A DNA stretch of 29,401 bases, from positions 1-29,401 of the forward strand of contig CAZHRU010000030.1 of the NCBI GenBank assembly GCA_964535015.1. The letters are read 5' to 3'. Positions 1-7,499 of this stretch are shown piece by piece. The notes beneath the pieces were generated by a model. It saw only the letters and a list, made by a program, of their open reading frames with translations. It made no database searches and was not told the DNA's origin. Both the position numbers and the translations under genes were made by a program. How positions within the stretch are numbered: the first letter of the stretch is position 1; each line of letters starts with the position of its first letter. This stretch comes from CAZDUS01 sp964535015. Its GTDB lineage: Bacteria > Verrucomicrobiota > Kiritimatiellia > CAIKKV01 > CAITUY01.

Positions 1-60
1 CACGCGACACCCGTCACGCGACACCCGTCACGCGACACCCGTCACGCGACACCCGTCACG
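1..60. repeat. 14-bp tandem repeat (4 copies plus a part)
   Basis: Four exact head-to-tail copies of CACGCGACACCCGT occupy positions 1-56, with the first four bases of a fifth at 57-60. The array overlaps the 3' end of the minus-strand glycosidase gene and supplies its last ten or so codons and its TGA stop. Because 14 is not a multiple of 3, successive units are read in different frames and a stop appears by the third unit. The array runs off the window, so its true length is unknown. There are no unique spacers, so it is not a CRISPR array. Confidence 0.95.
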
Positions 61-3000
61 TTCCACGCTCTTGATCAACGCTTCGAGAAGCGGTCCCGTT
101 TCGAAGGGTCGCAGATTGTGTTGGTTGGGTGTGCCGTCGGGGCCGTAGAACTCATTGACCATGCCGAACCACTGCAGTTGGCCGCCATTGCGGATGCAGG
201 TTTCGACCCGGGCGATGCGTTCCGGTTCGGCACCGATGTGTTTCAGGCCGTAGAGCAGCAGGGCCAGATCGTGGCCGCAGGAGCCTTCCACCGCGCCGGG
301 GCAGACCGGCACCCGGCCGCGCACCGGATCAAGATGGCCTTCGGCGGCCTCAACCCAGGCGCGCACGTCTGGAGCGGGGAATGGTGCGTCGGTCCAGGCG
401 GCAAAGAGGAGATAATTGGGTACCGGGTAGGCCGGCAGTGTGCCGTCGGGGAAGACGGTCCAGGCCGGCAAGGCACGCCCGTCCGGCCGGAAGGTGGGAT
501 CAAAACTGGTGCGCCAGGCTTCGACAGCGGCCAGATAAGGCGCTGGGTCCATGCCCCAGCGCGGTGCCAGATCGCGAGCGAAAACGGTTACTGAGGCCAT
601 GGCCAGGACGTGGCTGGGCATGGACCACTGCATCCGCTTCGGATCCCAGTCGGGCTTTCCAAAACGATAGTTGGCCCCGTCCACGAGGGGAACATAGCGT
701 TCGGTTTCATCGCCGTTGTAGTGGAAGCGCCAGCCTTCGGTGCGGCTGACCGCGATCTGCTCGTTGGCGGCGAGTGTGAGGCCGGCGCGACAGGCGTCGA
801 TGGTGGATGGCGAACCTCCCTGCTCGAGATAGCGGCAGGCCATCAGGATGTAATAGGCTGGCAGTTCGGTGCCTTTGTGGCCGCCGACGAAGTCGCGCAC
901 ATCCGCGCCCATTTCGCTGGCGTTGATCACGGTGCCGAAGCCGGCGACTTTGCGTTCGATCCATGTGAGGGCGCGTGCGACTTCATCACGGAAGCCGACG
1001 GCCAGCAGCCCGCGGCAGGCGCCGTGCATGTCGCGGATGTAACTGTAGGCGTAACGGCGCACGCCGGCGATGAAACCGCCGTCGTAGGATTGCTGCATGC
1101 GGATAAAGACAGCCTGTGATTCCAGCAGGGGATCCTGGCGCACGGCGGGTACGGCTTGTGACAACCAGGTTCGCCAGCCAGCCAGTTCGCGGTGGATCAC
1201 GGCCGCCGGATCTTCCGCCGGCTGCCATACCGGCAGATCACCCTCGTCGAGCCGATGCGCCAAGGCGGCCACGGCTGTCGCGCCGGGCAACAGGTCTCCC
1301 AGTGGGCATACCAGCAGGAAACCGGTGCCGACATCGTAGCGTTTGTCGGTCTCGATGGTTTGCGGCCGGTTCCATGCGAGGCGGGCCGTACGGTCGGCCC
1401 AACTCGGGCATTCCCCGCCATAGCTCTTGGTTCCGGTTGGCAGGGCGACGTGCAGTTGACCATCCTTTACCTGCGGGTTGCCGGGTGCACGCACGAAGGC
1501 GGTCAGGCGTAGCGAGGGTACTGCTGTTGCGCCGCGATTTGTCACGGCCACGATCCGCAGGGCCTCTAGCCCGTCCCAGGGGGCGCATTCCCACAGTTCA
1601 ATTTCCAGATCGTCCACCCGTTGCCGACCGACTAGCAGGCCGCTACCGGCGACCCGGTGCATGGTTGGTGCCAGCGGCCGGTTGCGGCCACCGTGCCAGC
1701 CGAGAGACAGGCGTTCCTCCGTCAGGAAGGTCGGTGAGGAATACGTCGGGCCGATCAGGAACTCCCAGTTGCCATCCGGTCGGCCGCCGGCGCCGACCCG
1801 GCCGCCCCCGATGAAGGAGGGTTCGGGGTCACCGAATGGTTCGACCCGTGCGATGGGTTGGTTAAGCAAGAGTGATGGGCTGTTCATCTTGTCTCTAGGA
1901 ATCACGACCACCGCGCCGCGGGCGGGAATACGGACGCCCTTGCCGGCGGGTTTCCAGGTCGGATCATCAATCAGTCGATACTTGTATGTGTTGACATCCT
2001 GACCCTCGATGGCGAGGGAGAGGACGGCCTCCGTGTCGGCCGAGTAGTTGGCGATGGCGATGCCGGGGGCTCCGCCATCCATGGGGCGGAAGAGGGTGTA
2101 GGGACTGTGCGGCTTGCCGTCGGGGCCGGTCACGGTGGCGCCGAGGGTGTCGCGGCATTCGCCGTCCCAGAACCAGCGGCGCAGGTCGGTGCGCAGGGCA
2201 TCCATCTTCTTGCCGTATTCGAGTGTGAGGGGGTAGTCCTCGGGGCTCCCCTTGAAGTTGAATGGCTCGTAACTGATGATGTAGCGGTAGAGCAGGCATT
2301 GGGCAATCATTTCACGGTCGTCGAAGCCGGTGACGGCGGTGGCGATGGCGGCGTGCGGCCGGACATAGCGGTGCCATGGCTGGTGATCGGTGGTCTCAGA
2401 CCGGAAGTACGACAGGTGGTACTTTGCGAACTCCCAATCATAGATCGCTTCACCGGCATAGCAGTAGTCCGGGTTGACCGGTTTGGACATGGCCTCGAAG
2501 CGTTCAATCAGGGTGTTGTCATTGGAATAGACCGGTGCGCCGCGACGGTGGCCGTGATCGGGATGGAAACAGAGTTTGGTATGGCCGTGGTGCAGACATT
2601 CGTCGAAGAGGAATCCGTCCGCCTCCAGATCGAGGGTTTTCTGGAACTCCCGTTCGCAGACCTTCAGGTACTCCTCGCTCAGGAAGCACATCGGGATCAG
2701 GCGCTTGGTGTTGATGTCCATCATCTGCATCGGCGTCTGATAGCGGTAACCGGGATACACAGAGTAGTTGCCGTAGGGGTCGGTGACAGCCAGGCGTTGG
2801 TAGGTGTTCTGGAACTCGTCGGTGCCCTGATCGGCCCAGGTGTACTTGGTGAAGAGGATCACCTTCACGCCCATGGCCTTGATTTCACGTATGGCGGCGA
2901 GAAATTCATCCCAGGTTCCCAGCAGGGGGTCGGTGTCGTGGCAGGGATTGTCCTGGTCCTGTCCACCCAGGTTCCAACCGGTGATCTGCATGCCGATGAT

Positions 3001-3990
3001 GCCGTGTTTGGCCATCTGGCGCGCGAGGGGGACCAGGTCGGCATAGCGGGTGCGGGCTTCGCCTTCCGGGCTGTTGACATGGATCTGGAGCCAACTGTGG
3101 GGTTCGGCAATCCAGTGGGGCGCCTTGGCATCCGGTGGCATGATGGGCAAGCGTTTGTAGATATCCAGTCCCGCATGCCAGTCGCCCTGAAACGGGATGA
3201 TGGAGATGGGGGTGAGGCGGCGCGTCTCGCCGGGTTGGATGTACGGTATGTGGATCATGCCGGCGCGGATGAATACCTCATGCTGGCTGATGTGGTCACC
3301 GGCGGGGCGGCGCTGGTCGATCGAGCGGTCCCATCCCGGCAGCAGTTCAGCATGCCAGCCGGCAAGTTCCCATGAAGGCTCGTCGATACCAATAAAGAGG
3401 CCCTGCTTCTGGTCCAGCAGCAGATAGAAGGGTGTCATGGGTGTGTGGCCCTTGTTGCCGCCGGGGGCGATCATCGGGTGATCGAAGCCGAAGTAGCCAT
3501 GCTGGTTGCGGAACGTCGGCCAGAGTTTGGCTTCGCCGGGATTGGTGTAGCCGGGGGTCATCAGTTTGAGGTACTCGGCATCCGGGGCATGCCGCAGGTC
3601 GCCGAAGTAGGGAACGTAGGCGGCGGTGATTTCCAAGTCGGACCGGTTGATGAGGGTCATGGTCCAGACGGCCCGGTCTGATTCCAGACGCACATTCATT
3701 TCAACGCGGATATCGAGCCGGCCGGCGTGGAGGCTGGTGACGCCATCCCATACAAAGCGCACGGACCGGCCGTCCGCTGCAACGACGCATTGCGTCAGTT
3801 TCTGCTTCTCGCCGTCAACGGGGTTGTTGCGGCGGCGGCCCGATGGGACCAGGAGTTTGAACGACAGGCCGAGTTGCGGCCGGTCGAGAATGCTCCAGTT
3901 GGTTTCGTTTACACGAAAGCCCGTCAGCACGCCTGTGTCCGGCGCGAACTCCAGTTGCAGAGCGCTGTTCTTTAGAATGATAGGATTCAT
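28..3990 (-). CDS. Two-module glycoside hydrolase (DUF6259-like TIM barrel + (alpha/alpha)6-barrel-like module)
   Basis: Predicted carbohydrate-active enzyme of 1320 residues; the substrate is unknown. The start chosen is the ATG at 3990, one base after the LacI stop. An open frame continues upstream to 4185 but lies inside the LacI gene. Residues 1 to about 270 look like a beta-sandwich. About 290-600 look like a TIM barrel of the alpha-galactosidase-like/DUF6259 type, with acidic candidates D463/E464 (motif FLFDECLHH) and E514 (GEAIYDWEF). A beta tail ends near 700. At M702 (codon at 1885-1887) a second module begins like a separate protein; its C-terminal half has the aromatic and RD-rich helices of (alpha/alpha)6 glycosidases (YSYIRDMHG, NASEMGADVRDF). 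No signal peptide is seen, so it is probably cytoplasmic. The last residues are encoded by the 14-bp tandem repeat, so the native C-terminus may be lost. The glycosidase class is fairly sure; family names are from memory. Confidence 0.85.
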   Translation of the reverse strand: MNPIILKNSALQLEFAPDTGVLTGFRVNETNWSILDRPQLGLSFKLLVPSGRRRNNPVDGEKQKLTQCVVAADGRSVRFVWDGVTSLHAGRLDIRVEMNVRLESDRAVWTMTLINRSDLEITAAYVPYFGDLRHAPDAEYLKLMTPGYTNPGEAKLWPTFRNQHGYFGFDHPMIAPGGNKGHTPMTPFYLLLDQKQGLFIGIDEPSWELAGWHAELLPGWDRSIDQRRPAGDHISQHEVFIRAGMIHIPYIQPGETRRLTPISIIPFQGDWHAGLDIYKRLPIMPPDAKAPHWIAEPHSWLQIHVNSPEGEARTRYADLVPLARQMAKHGIIGMQITGWNLGGQDQDNPCHDTDPLLGTWDEFLAAIREIKAMGVKVILFTKYTWADQGTDEFQNTYQRLAVTDPYGNYSVYPGYRYQTPMQMMDINTKRLIPMCFLSEEYLKVCEREFQKTLDLEADGFLFDECLHHGHTKLCFHPDHGHRRGAPVYSNDNTLIERFEAMSKPVNPDYCYAGEAIYDWEFAKYHLSYFRSETTDHQPWHRYVRPHAAIATAVTGFDDREMIAQCLLYRYIISYEPFNFKGSPEDYPLTLEYGKKMDALRTDLRRWFWDGECRDTLGATVTGPDGKPHSPYTLFRPMDGGAPGIAIANYSADTEAVLSLAIEGQDVNTYKYRLIDDPTWKPAGKGVRIPARGAVVVIPRDKMNSPSLLLNQPIARVEPFGDPEPSFIGGGRVGAGGRPDGNWEFLIGPTYSSPTFLTEERLSLGWHGGRNRPLAPTMHRVAGSGLLVGRQRVDDLEIELWECAPWDGLEALRIVAVTNRGATAVPSLRLTAFVRAPGNPQVKDGQLHVALPTGTKSYGGECPSWADRTARLAWNRPQTIETDKRYDVGTGFLLVCPLGDLLPGATAVAALAHRLDEGDLPVWQPAEDPAAVIHRELAGWRTWLSQAVPAVRQDPLLESQAVFIRMQQSYDGGFIAGVRRYAYSYIRDMHGACRGLLAVGFRDEVARALTWIERKVAGFGTVINASEMGADVRDFVGGHKGTELPAYYILMACRYLEQGGSPSTIDACRAGLTLAANEQIAVSRTEGWRFHYNGDETERYVPLVDGANYRFGKPDWDPKRMQWSMPSHVLAMASVTVFARDLAPRWGMDPAPYLAAVEAWRTSFDPTFRPDGRALPAWTVFPDGTLPAYPVPNYLLFAAWTDAPFPAPDVRAWVEAAEGHLDPVRGRVPVCPGAVEGSCGHDLALLLYGLKHIGAEPERIARVETCIRNGGQLQWFGMVNEFYGPDGTPNQHNLRPFETGPLLEALIKSVERDGCRVTGVA

Positions 3991-3991
3991 G

Positions 3992-5035
3992 TCACTTTCC
4001 ATTTCTTCCTGCGGTTGATTTGCGTACGACGAGAACCGGTTGAAGCGGCGCAAATGCCGCCTGCGCGGTACTGCGGCCAAGCGTTCCGAGGACGAGTTGA
4101 ACCGCGGCGGAGCCGATAATGTCAGTCGACTGACGCACCGAAGAGAGTGGCGGCCTGCAGAAGTCGGCCAGAGGCGTGTCGTCATAGCCGATAACGGCCA
4201 CGTCCTCCGGTGTGCGCAGTCCGGCCTCGGCCAGTGCGGACATGGCGCCGATCGCCATCATGTCGTTAGCGGCAAAGACGGCGTCGGGCGAAGATGGCAG
4301 CAGCAGTTCCATGGTCTTGCGCCCGGACTCCAGGCCCCAGTCTCCCGCGACGATGCGCGATGGTTCGATTGGAACACCGGCGTCGCTGGCCGCCTCGCGG
4401 GCGCCGGCGACACGGTCGGCTGACATCGCGTTGTCGGCCGGGCCGCCGATTACCGCGATGCGGCGGCGGCCGGTAGCGGCCAGGTGCGCCACCGCAATGC
4501 GCCCGCCGGCACGGTTGTCGACGACGACCGACAGGATGGAACCTCCCTCCATGCGCCGCTCCACGAGGACGACAGGAATGCGTTCGTTGGCGAGAGCGCG
4601 GATGTCCTCGTCAGAAAGGGGACGGGTTGCGCCGGCCAGGAGTATGGCATCGACTTTGCCGTCCTGATACACGTGGCGGCATCGGTCGACCGCCGATCCA
4701 GGAGTGTGGTCGCGTCCCAGATCGATCAGGAGGCAGTCGTAGTCTGCCTTGCGCAATTCCGCCATGGTCGTCTGGACAACGGTGGCGAGGAAGGGCAGCG
4801 TGAGATCGTCCACCACAAGGCCGATGACTTGGCTGCGACCGACGCGCAACTGGCGAGCCGCCGCGTGAGCGCGGTAGCCCAACCGTTTTGCCGAGGAAAG
4901 GACGCGCAAGCGGGTGGCGTCGCTGAAGTAGATCCCGGATGTCCGCTGGTTCAGAACGGCGGAGACGGTGCCGGTGGAGACACCAGCATCCTTGGCGACC
5001 TTGGCCTGAGTGACACGTCCTTCGCGTTTCGACAT
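3992..5035 (-). CDS. LacI-family transcriptional regulator
   Basis: Sugar-responsive DNA-binding repressor, 347 residues, the usual family length. The helix-turn-helix is at residues 9-30 (TQAKVAKDAGVSTGTVSAVL). The hinge helix is around 56-67 (HAAARQLRVGRS), followed by a periplasmic-binding-protein-like effector domain starting at VIGLVVDD. The ATG at 5035 is chosen because it directly precedes the helix-turn-helix. No Shine-Dalgarno sequence is visible, and a promoter -10 box lies only 6 bases upstream, so the message may be leaderless. The stop is separated by one base from the start of the glycosidase, so the two are almost certainly co-transcribed and translationally coupled, and the regulator probably senses a product of that enzyme. 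Confidence 0.95.
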   Translation of the reverse strand: MSKREGRVTQAKVAKDAGVSTGTVSAVLNQRTSGIYFSDATRLRVLSSAKRLGYRAHAAARQLRVGRSQVIGLVVDDLTLPFLATVVQTTMAELRKADYDCLLIDLGRDHTPGSAVDRCRHVYQDGKVDAILLAGATRPLSDEDIRALANERIPVVLVERRMEGGSILSVVVDNRAGGRIAVAHLAATGRRRIAVIGGPADNAMSADRVAGAREAASDAGVPIEPSRIVAGDWGLESGRKTMELLLPSSPDAVFAANDMMAIGAMSALAEAGLRTPEDVAVIGYDDTPLADFCRPPLSSVRQSTDIIGSAAVQLVLGTLGRSTAQAAFAPLQPVLVVRKSTAGRNGK

Positions 5036-5041
5036 GCAAAT

Positions 5042-5069
5042 AGTCTACGCATAAAACGATTTATGTCAA
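5042..5069 (-). promoter_or_regulatory. Predicted sigma70-type promoter of the lacI-like/glycosidase operon
   Basis: Read on the minus strand, a perfect TTGACA (5064-5069) is followed after 16 bases by TAGACT (5042-5047). The predicted transcription start falls on or next to the ATG at 5035, which implies a leaderless transcript. A palindrome occupies the spacer. Confidence 0.5.
5050..5065. promoter_or_regulatory. Predicted LacI-family operator
   Basis: The 16-mer CATAAAACGATTTATG is a near-perfect palindrome (7 of 8 positions match between half sites) with CG at its centre, which is the hallmark of LacI/GalR operators. It overlaps the -35 box and spacer of the regulator's own promoter, so binding would block RNA polymerase and give negative autoregulation. 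Confidence 0.6.
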
Positions 5070-5080
5070 GCATCTTTCCA

Positions 5081-5236
5081 TCAACTCGCGCTATTAGTCA
5101 TGAGTTCCTGCCCGGCCAGTTCAGCCTTCAGTTCCTCCCGGGCATCACGCAGGGTGAACTTCTGCCCGGGACCAGAGGCTGGCAGAACGGACGGCAGGCC
5201 TTCGTCCTTCGCGGCCAAGAGGGCGATCCATCTCAT
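5081..5236 (-). CDS. Small hypothetical protein (51 aa)
   Basis: Unrecognised 51-residue ORF starting MRWIALLAAKDEG and ending in a charged amphipathic stretch (REELKAELAGQEL). Its ATG overlaps the stop of the tiny ORF upstream in an ATGA arrangement, typical of translational coupling. It ends 45 bases before the LacI start and overlaps nothing else. I do not know its function; it could be a gene remnant. The coupling and the upstream ribosome binding site are the only support for translation. Confidence 0.35.
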   Translation of the reverse strand: MRWIALLAAKDEGLPSVLPASGPGQKFTLRDAREELKAELAGQELMTNSAS

Positions 5237-5307
5237 GGCTTCACTTCCGCCCGCATCGTGTTGATGGTGATGAAGGTCAAGGCCGCCAGAACTAGTGATT
5301 CCGTCAT
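5233..5307 (-). CDS. Tiny hydrophobic peptide ORF (24 aa)
   Basis: A 24-codon ORF, starting MTESLVLAALTFITINT, preceded by a good Shine-Dalgarno sequence (AGGAAG at 5315-5320, 7 bases from the ATG). The N-terminal 17 residues are hydrophobic enough for a short membrane segment. It ends in an ATGA overlap with the 51-aa ORF, so it may be a leader peptide or a real small membrane peptide. I cannot assign a function. Confidence 0.3.
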   Translation of the reverse strand: MTESLVLAALTFITINTMRAEVKP

Positions 5308-5605
5308 GTTTGATCTTCCTTCCACTGCATTCTCTATCCTGTTCTTGCCGGCAACCACAACCCACCCCTGGAAAACCCCTCAATTCGAGGCCAGAAATAT
5401 ACTGCAGGCATCGTGCCATAGTAACAGTTCAAACCCGCAAATCCCGAAATCACCGCCACCCCCCTCAACTCATTAATCCTGCTACAAGAACCGCCTGCGC
5501 TGCATAGTGCAGTACATAAACACCTCCTTCACACTGCGTTCTGCGGTGTGCACCCCATTCCACCGCCCCCCCCTCCCGCCCTCTCCCGCCCTCGCAGTCA
5601 CGATC

Positions 5606-5626
5606 CCCGTGACCTCGTGTCACGGG
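5606..5626. other. Perfect 8-bp hairpin with CTCGT loop
   Basis: CCCGTGAC and GTCACGGG form a perfect 8-bp stem around the loop CTCGT. No T run follows on either strand, so it is not a standard intrinsic terminator. A second 8-bp hairpin with the same loop lies at 24105-24125. Confidence 0.6.
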
Positions 5627-5647
5627 TGAAGAAAGTTGAGTGGTGGG
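5617..5647 (-). repeat. Dispersed intergenic repeat, copy A
   Basis: Read on the minus strand this matches 24157-24188 with two mismatches and one indel over 32 aligned positions. The shared core includes AACTTTCTTCACCCG. It overlaps the right arm of the CTCGT hairpin. Confidence 0.65.
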
Positions 5648-5810
5648 TTTTCATGTCGTTCGGCTTCCCCTCCTGTTCGACGAAGGGTCCGGGCACATCA
5701 CTCCAACACCACTTTCCCCCCCCCGTCGTAACGGACTTGGCGCGCGCCAGCGGTGATGGTGGCGTTCAATCCTGCGCCGCCCACAAATAGGATCATCTGA
5801 TCCACAGGCT

Positions 5811-6119
5811 TTACTTGCGGCGTTGATGGTGAGCGATCAGGGCGTCGAGACTGAAGAGGAGCAGGCCGGCATCGTAACCGACCAGTTTGGGGCACTGGTC
5901 AGGGTCGCCCAGAAGGGCCGGCAACAGTTCCTCGACCGCCGGTCGCAACTCCTCGGACCGGATGAGATCGCAACCCAGGTAGGGACCAACCAGGGACACC
6001 GACGCGATGGTCCGGGCACCGACGCTCTGGACGGGCAGACGGTCGGGGCGGGCGTGACAGGCCGGGCACAGGTAACGGCCCTCGGCACTGCGCAGGTGGA
6101 TGCCATATAGGCGGGTCAT
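5811..6119 (-). CDS. Small hypothetical protein with one CxxC motif
   Basis: A 102-residue protein I do not recognise. It carries one CPACHARP motif near residue 20, suggestive of half a zinc site, and ends in HHQRRK. The middle is leucine-rich and probably helical (ELRPAVEELLPALLGD). The ATG at 6119 overlaps the trmJ stop (ATGA), so it is translationally coupled to the tRNA methyltransferase and likely belongs to the same operon. No signal peptide or membrane segment is visible. A role beside TrmJ in RNA modification would be a guess from context only. Confidence 0.7.
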   Translation of the reverse strand: MTRLYGIHLRSAEGRYLCPACHARPDRLPVQSVGARTIASVSLVGPYLGCDLIRSEELRPAVEELLPALLGDPDQCPKLVGYDAGLLLFSLDALIAHHQRRK

Positions 6120-6847
6120 AACGGCGACTCCTGCCGCGCCTTCCACATCGTCTGGCGCGCAATCCCCATCAGGATCCGAACATCATCCTCGGTCAACGGC
6201 GCCCGGCAGAAAATCCGCCGCACCCCCAGCATCATATGGTCGGCCTTCTCCTCATCCATGAATCCGATCGCCAACAGCATCTCACGCCACATCGCGAACA
6301 TGTGCTCGCGCGTCCGCGTCGGACATTCCGGCGTCTTCTCCCCTGCCGGTTCATACACACCCGCCGCCACAAATAGTTCATAGAAACAGATCATCGCCGC
6401 CTGGGCCAGATTCAGCGAGGGATACTCCTCGGACGAAGGGATCTGGATCATGTTCGTGCAAATCGCAATCTCCTCGTTGGTCAACCCCCAGTTTTCCCGC
6501 CCGAAGACCAAGGCCACCTTGTTCGCGGCCGCCGACTCCAGAATCCGCGGCGCCCACTCACGCGGTGTCCTGGCATGCTGCCGGTACAACCCCAGCCTGG
6601 CCGTCGTCCCCATCACCAACCCGCAGTCGCCCACCGCCTCCTCCAGAGTGGCCACCTCCTTGCGCGCCTCGAGAATGGAGTCCGCCGCCACCGCCATCAT
6701 CCGCGCCTCGGCGTAGTTCAACGTCGCCGCCGGCGCCACCAGCGTCAGGTTCGACAACCCCGTGTTGGCCATCGCCCGGCATATGGACCCCACATTGCCC
6801 CCATAGAGCGGCCCTACCAACACCACTTTGATATTCCCTAAGGACAT
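6116..6847 (-). CDS. trmJ: tRNA (cytidine/uridine-2'-O-)-methyltransferase TrmJ (SpoU/SPOUT family)
   Basis: Transfers a methyl group from S-adenosylmethionine to the 2'-O of nucleotide 32 in tRNA. The 243-residue length fits TrmJ. The SPOUT motifs are present: GNVGSICRAMANTG at 17-30 (motif 1), LVFGRENWGLTNEEI at 113-127 (motif 2) and IPSSEEYPSLNLAQA at 136-150 (motif 3), which form the knotted cofactor pocket and dimer interface. A helical C-terminal extension (about 175-243) is also typical. GGAG lies a few bases before the ATG at 6847. The gene is transcribed away from the Lrp-type regulator across a 172-bp shared intergenic region, and its stop overlaps the start of a small CxxC protein. 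Confidence 0.92.
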   Translation of the reverse strand: MSLGNIKVVLVGPLYGGNVGSICRAMANTGLSNLTLVAPAATLNYAEARMMAVAADSILEARKEVATLEEAVGDCGLVMGTTARLGLYRQHARTPREWAPRILESAAANKVALVFGRENWGLTNEEIAICTNMIQIPSSEEYPSLNLAQAAMICFYELFVAAGVYEPAGEKTPECPTRTREHMFAMWREMLLAIGFMDEEKADHMMLGVRRIFCRAPLTEDDVRILMGIARQTMWKARQESPL

Positions 6848-7019
6848 TGCTTCTCCACCCCAATAGATTGACTTTCCATCAAGAAATGATACTCATAACG
6901 ACTTTTATCAACGATTGCAAACTGAACGGAAAAATGAGGGACTGGGCTTGACCCGGTGCAAACGTTGTAAGATCGGGGGTGCGGCCCCGGTGTCAGGTAC
7001 TAGACAAGGAGAAAGAACC

Positions 7020-7499
7020 ATGGATGAACTTCTCAAACTACTGCGCAATAACGCGTTGGAGTCCCCAAAGAATCTCGCGCGTATGCTGAATATCCCCGAG
7101 GCCCAGGTCAGGGCCAAAATCACCAACTACGAGAAGACCGGTGTGATTCGCGGCTATCAGGCCATCGTCAACACCGATCAACTCAAAACCGATATCGTCC
7201 GCGCGGTCATCGAAATCAAAGTGACCCCCGAACGGGAGGGCGGGTTTAACCGGATCGCCGAACGCATCAGCAAGTTCACCGAGGTGGAATCGCTCCACCT
7301 CATGTCCGGCACCTACGACCTCATGGCCGTCGTGGTCGGCAAGGACCTCAGGGAAGTGGCGTTCTTTGTCAGCGATAAACTGGCCACCATCAATGGCATC
7401 ATTTCCACAGCCACCCATTTCATGTTGAAAACCTATAAGAGCCACGGCGTTCTTATGGAAGGAGAGAAAGTTGATGAGCGTCTCAAAGTCTCGCCGTAA
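7020..7499 (+). CDS. Lrp/AsnC-family transcriptional regulator
   Basis: DNA-binding regulator of amino-acid metabolism, 159 residues. A winged helix-turn-helix occupies about residues 14-45 (SPKNLARMLNIPEAQVRAKI), and the ligand-binding RAM/AsnC domain follows (about 60-150; ESLHLMSGTYDLMAVVVGKD is the characteristic strand-turn-strand). The start at 7020 is supported by AAGGAG at 7006-7011, 8 bases upstream. The frame is open further 5' to 6915 but that part is not Lrp-like. The gene overlaps the aminotransferase start by 26 bases, so the two form one unit and the regulator probably responds to a substrate or product of that enzyme. Confidence 0.93.
   Translation: MDELLKLLRNNALESPKNLARMLNIPEAQVRAKITNYEKTGVIRGYQAIVNTDQLKTDIVRAVIEIKVTPEREGGFNRIAERISKFTEVESLHLMSGTYDLMAVVVGKDLREVAFFVSDKLATINGIISTATHFMLKTYKSHGVLMEGEKVDERLKVSP

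Larger units (their letters stand above)
5308..5810. other. Intergenic region, mostly without genes
   Basis: About 500 bases with no convincing gene. It contains the Shine-Dalgarno site of the tiny ORF, a pyrimidine-rich stretch (5560-5595), a strong hairpin (5606-5626), one copy of a dispersed 31-32 bp repeat (5617-5647) and a run of nine C (5716-5724). A minus-strand frame at 5698-5796 encodes 32 residues beginning MILFVGGAGLNATI and looks protein-like, but it has no good ribosome binding site and crosses the C run, so I treat it as a possible remnant only. Confidence 0.5.

Noticed and set aside
1..60. CRISPR array
   Set aside because: Units are 14 bp and directly adjacent with no unique spacers.
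2107..3375. A 422-codon plus-strand frame opposite the glycosidase
   Set aside because: No domain, Val/Gly/Asp-rich, lies wholly inside a strong gene.
4003..4185. Longer start for the glycosidase
   Set aside because: The added segment lies inside the LacI gene in another frame and is Arg/Ser-rich junk.
5716..5724. Phase-variable C9 tract
   Set aside because: The only frame crossing it is a 32-codon possible remnant without a ribosome site, so there is no gene for it to switch.
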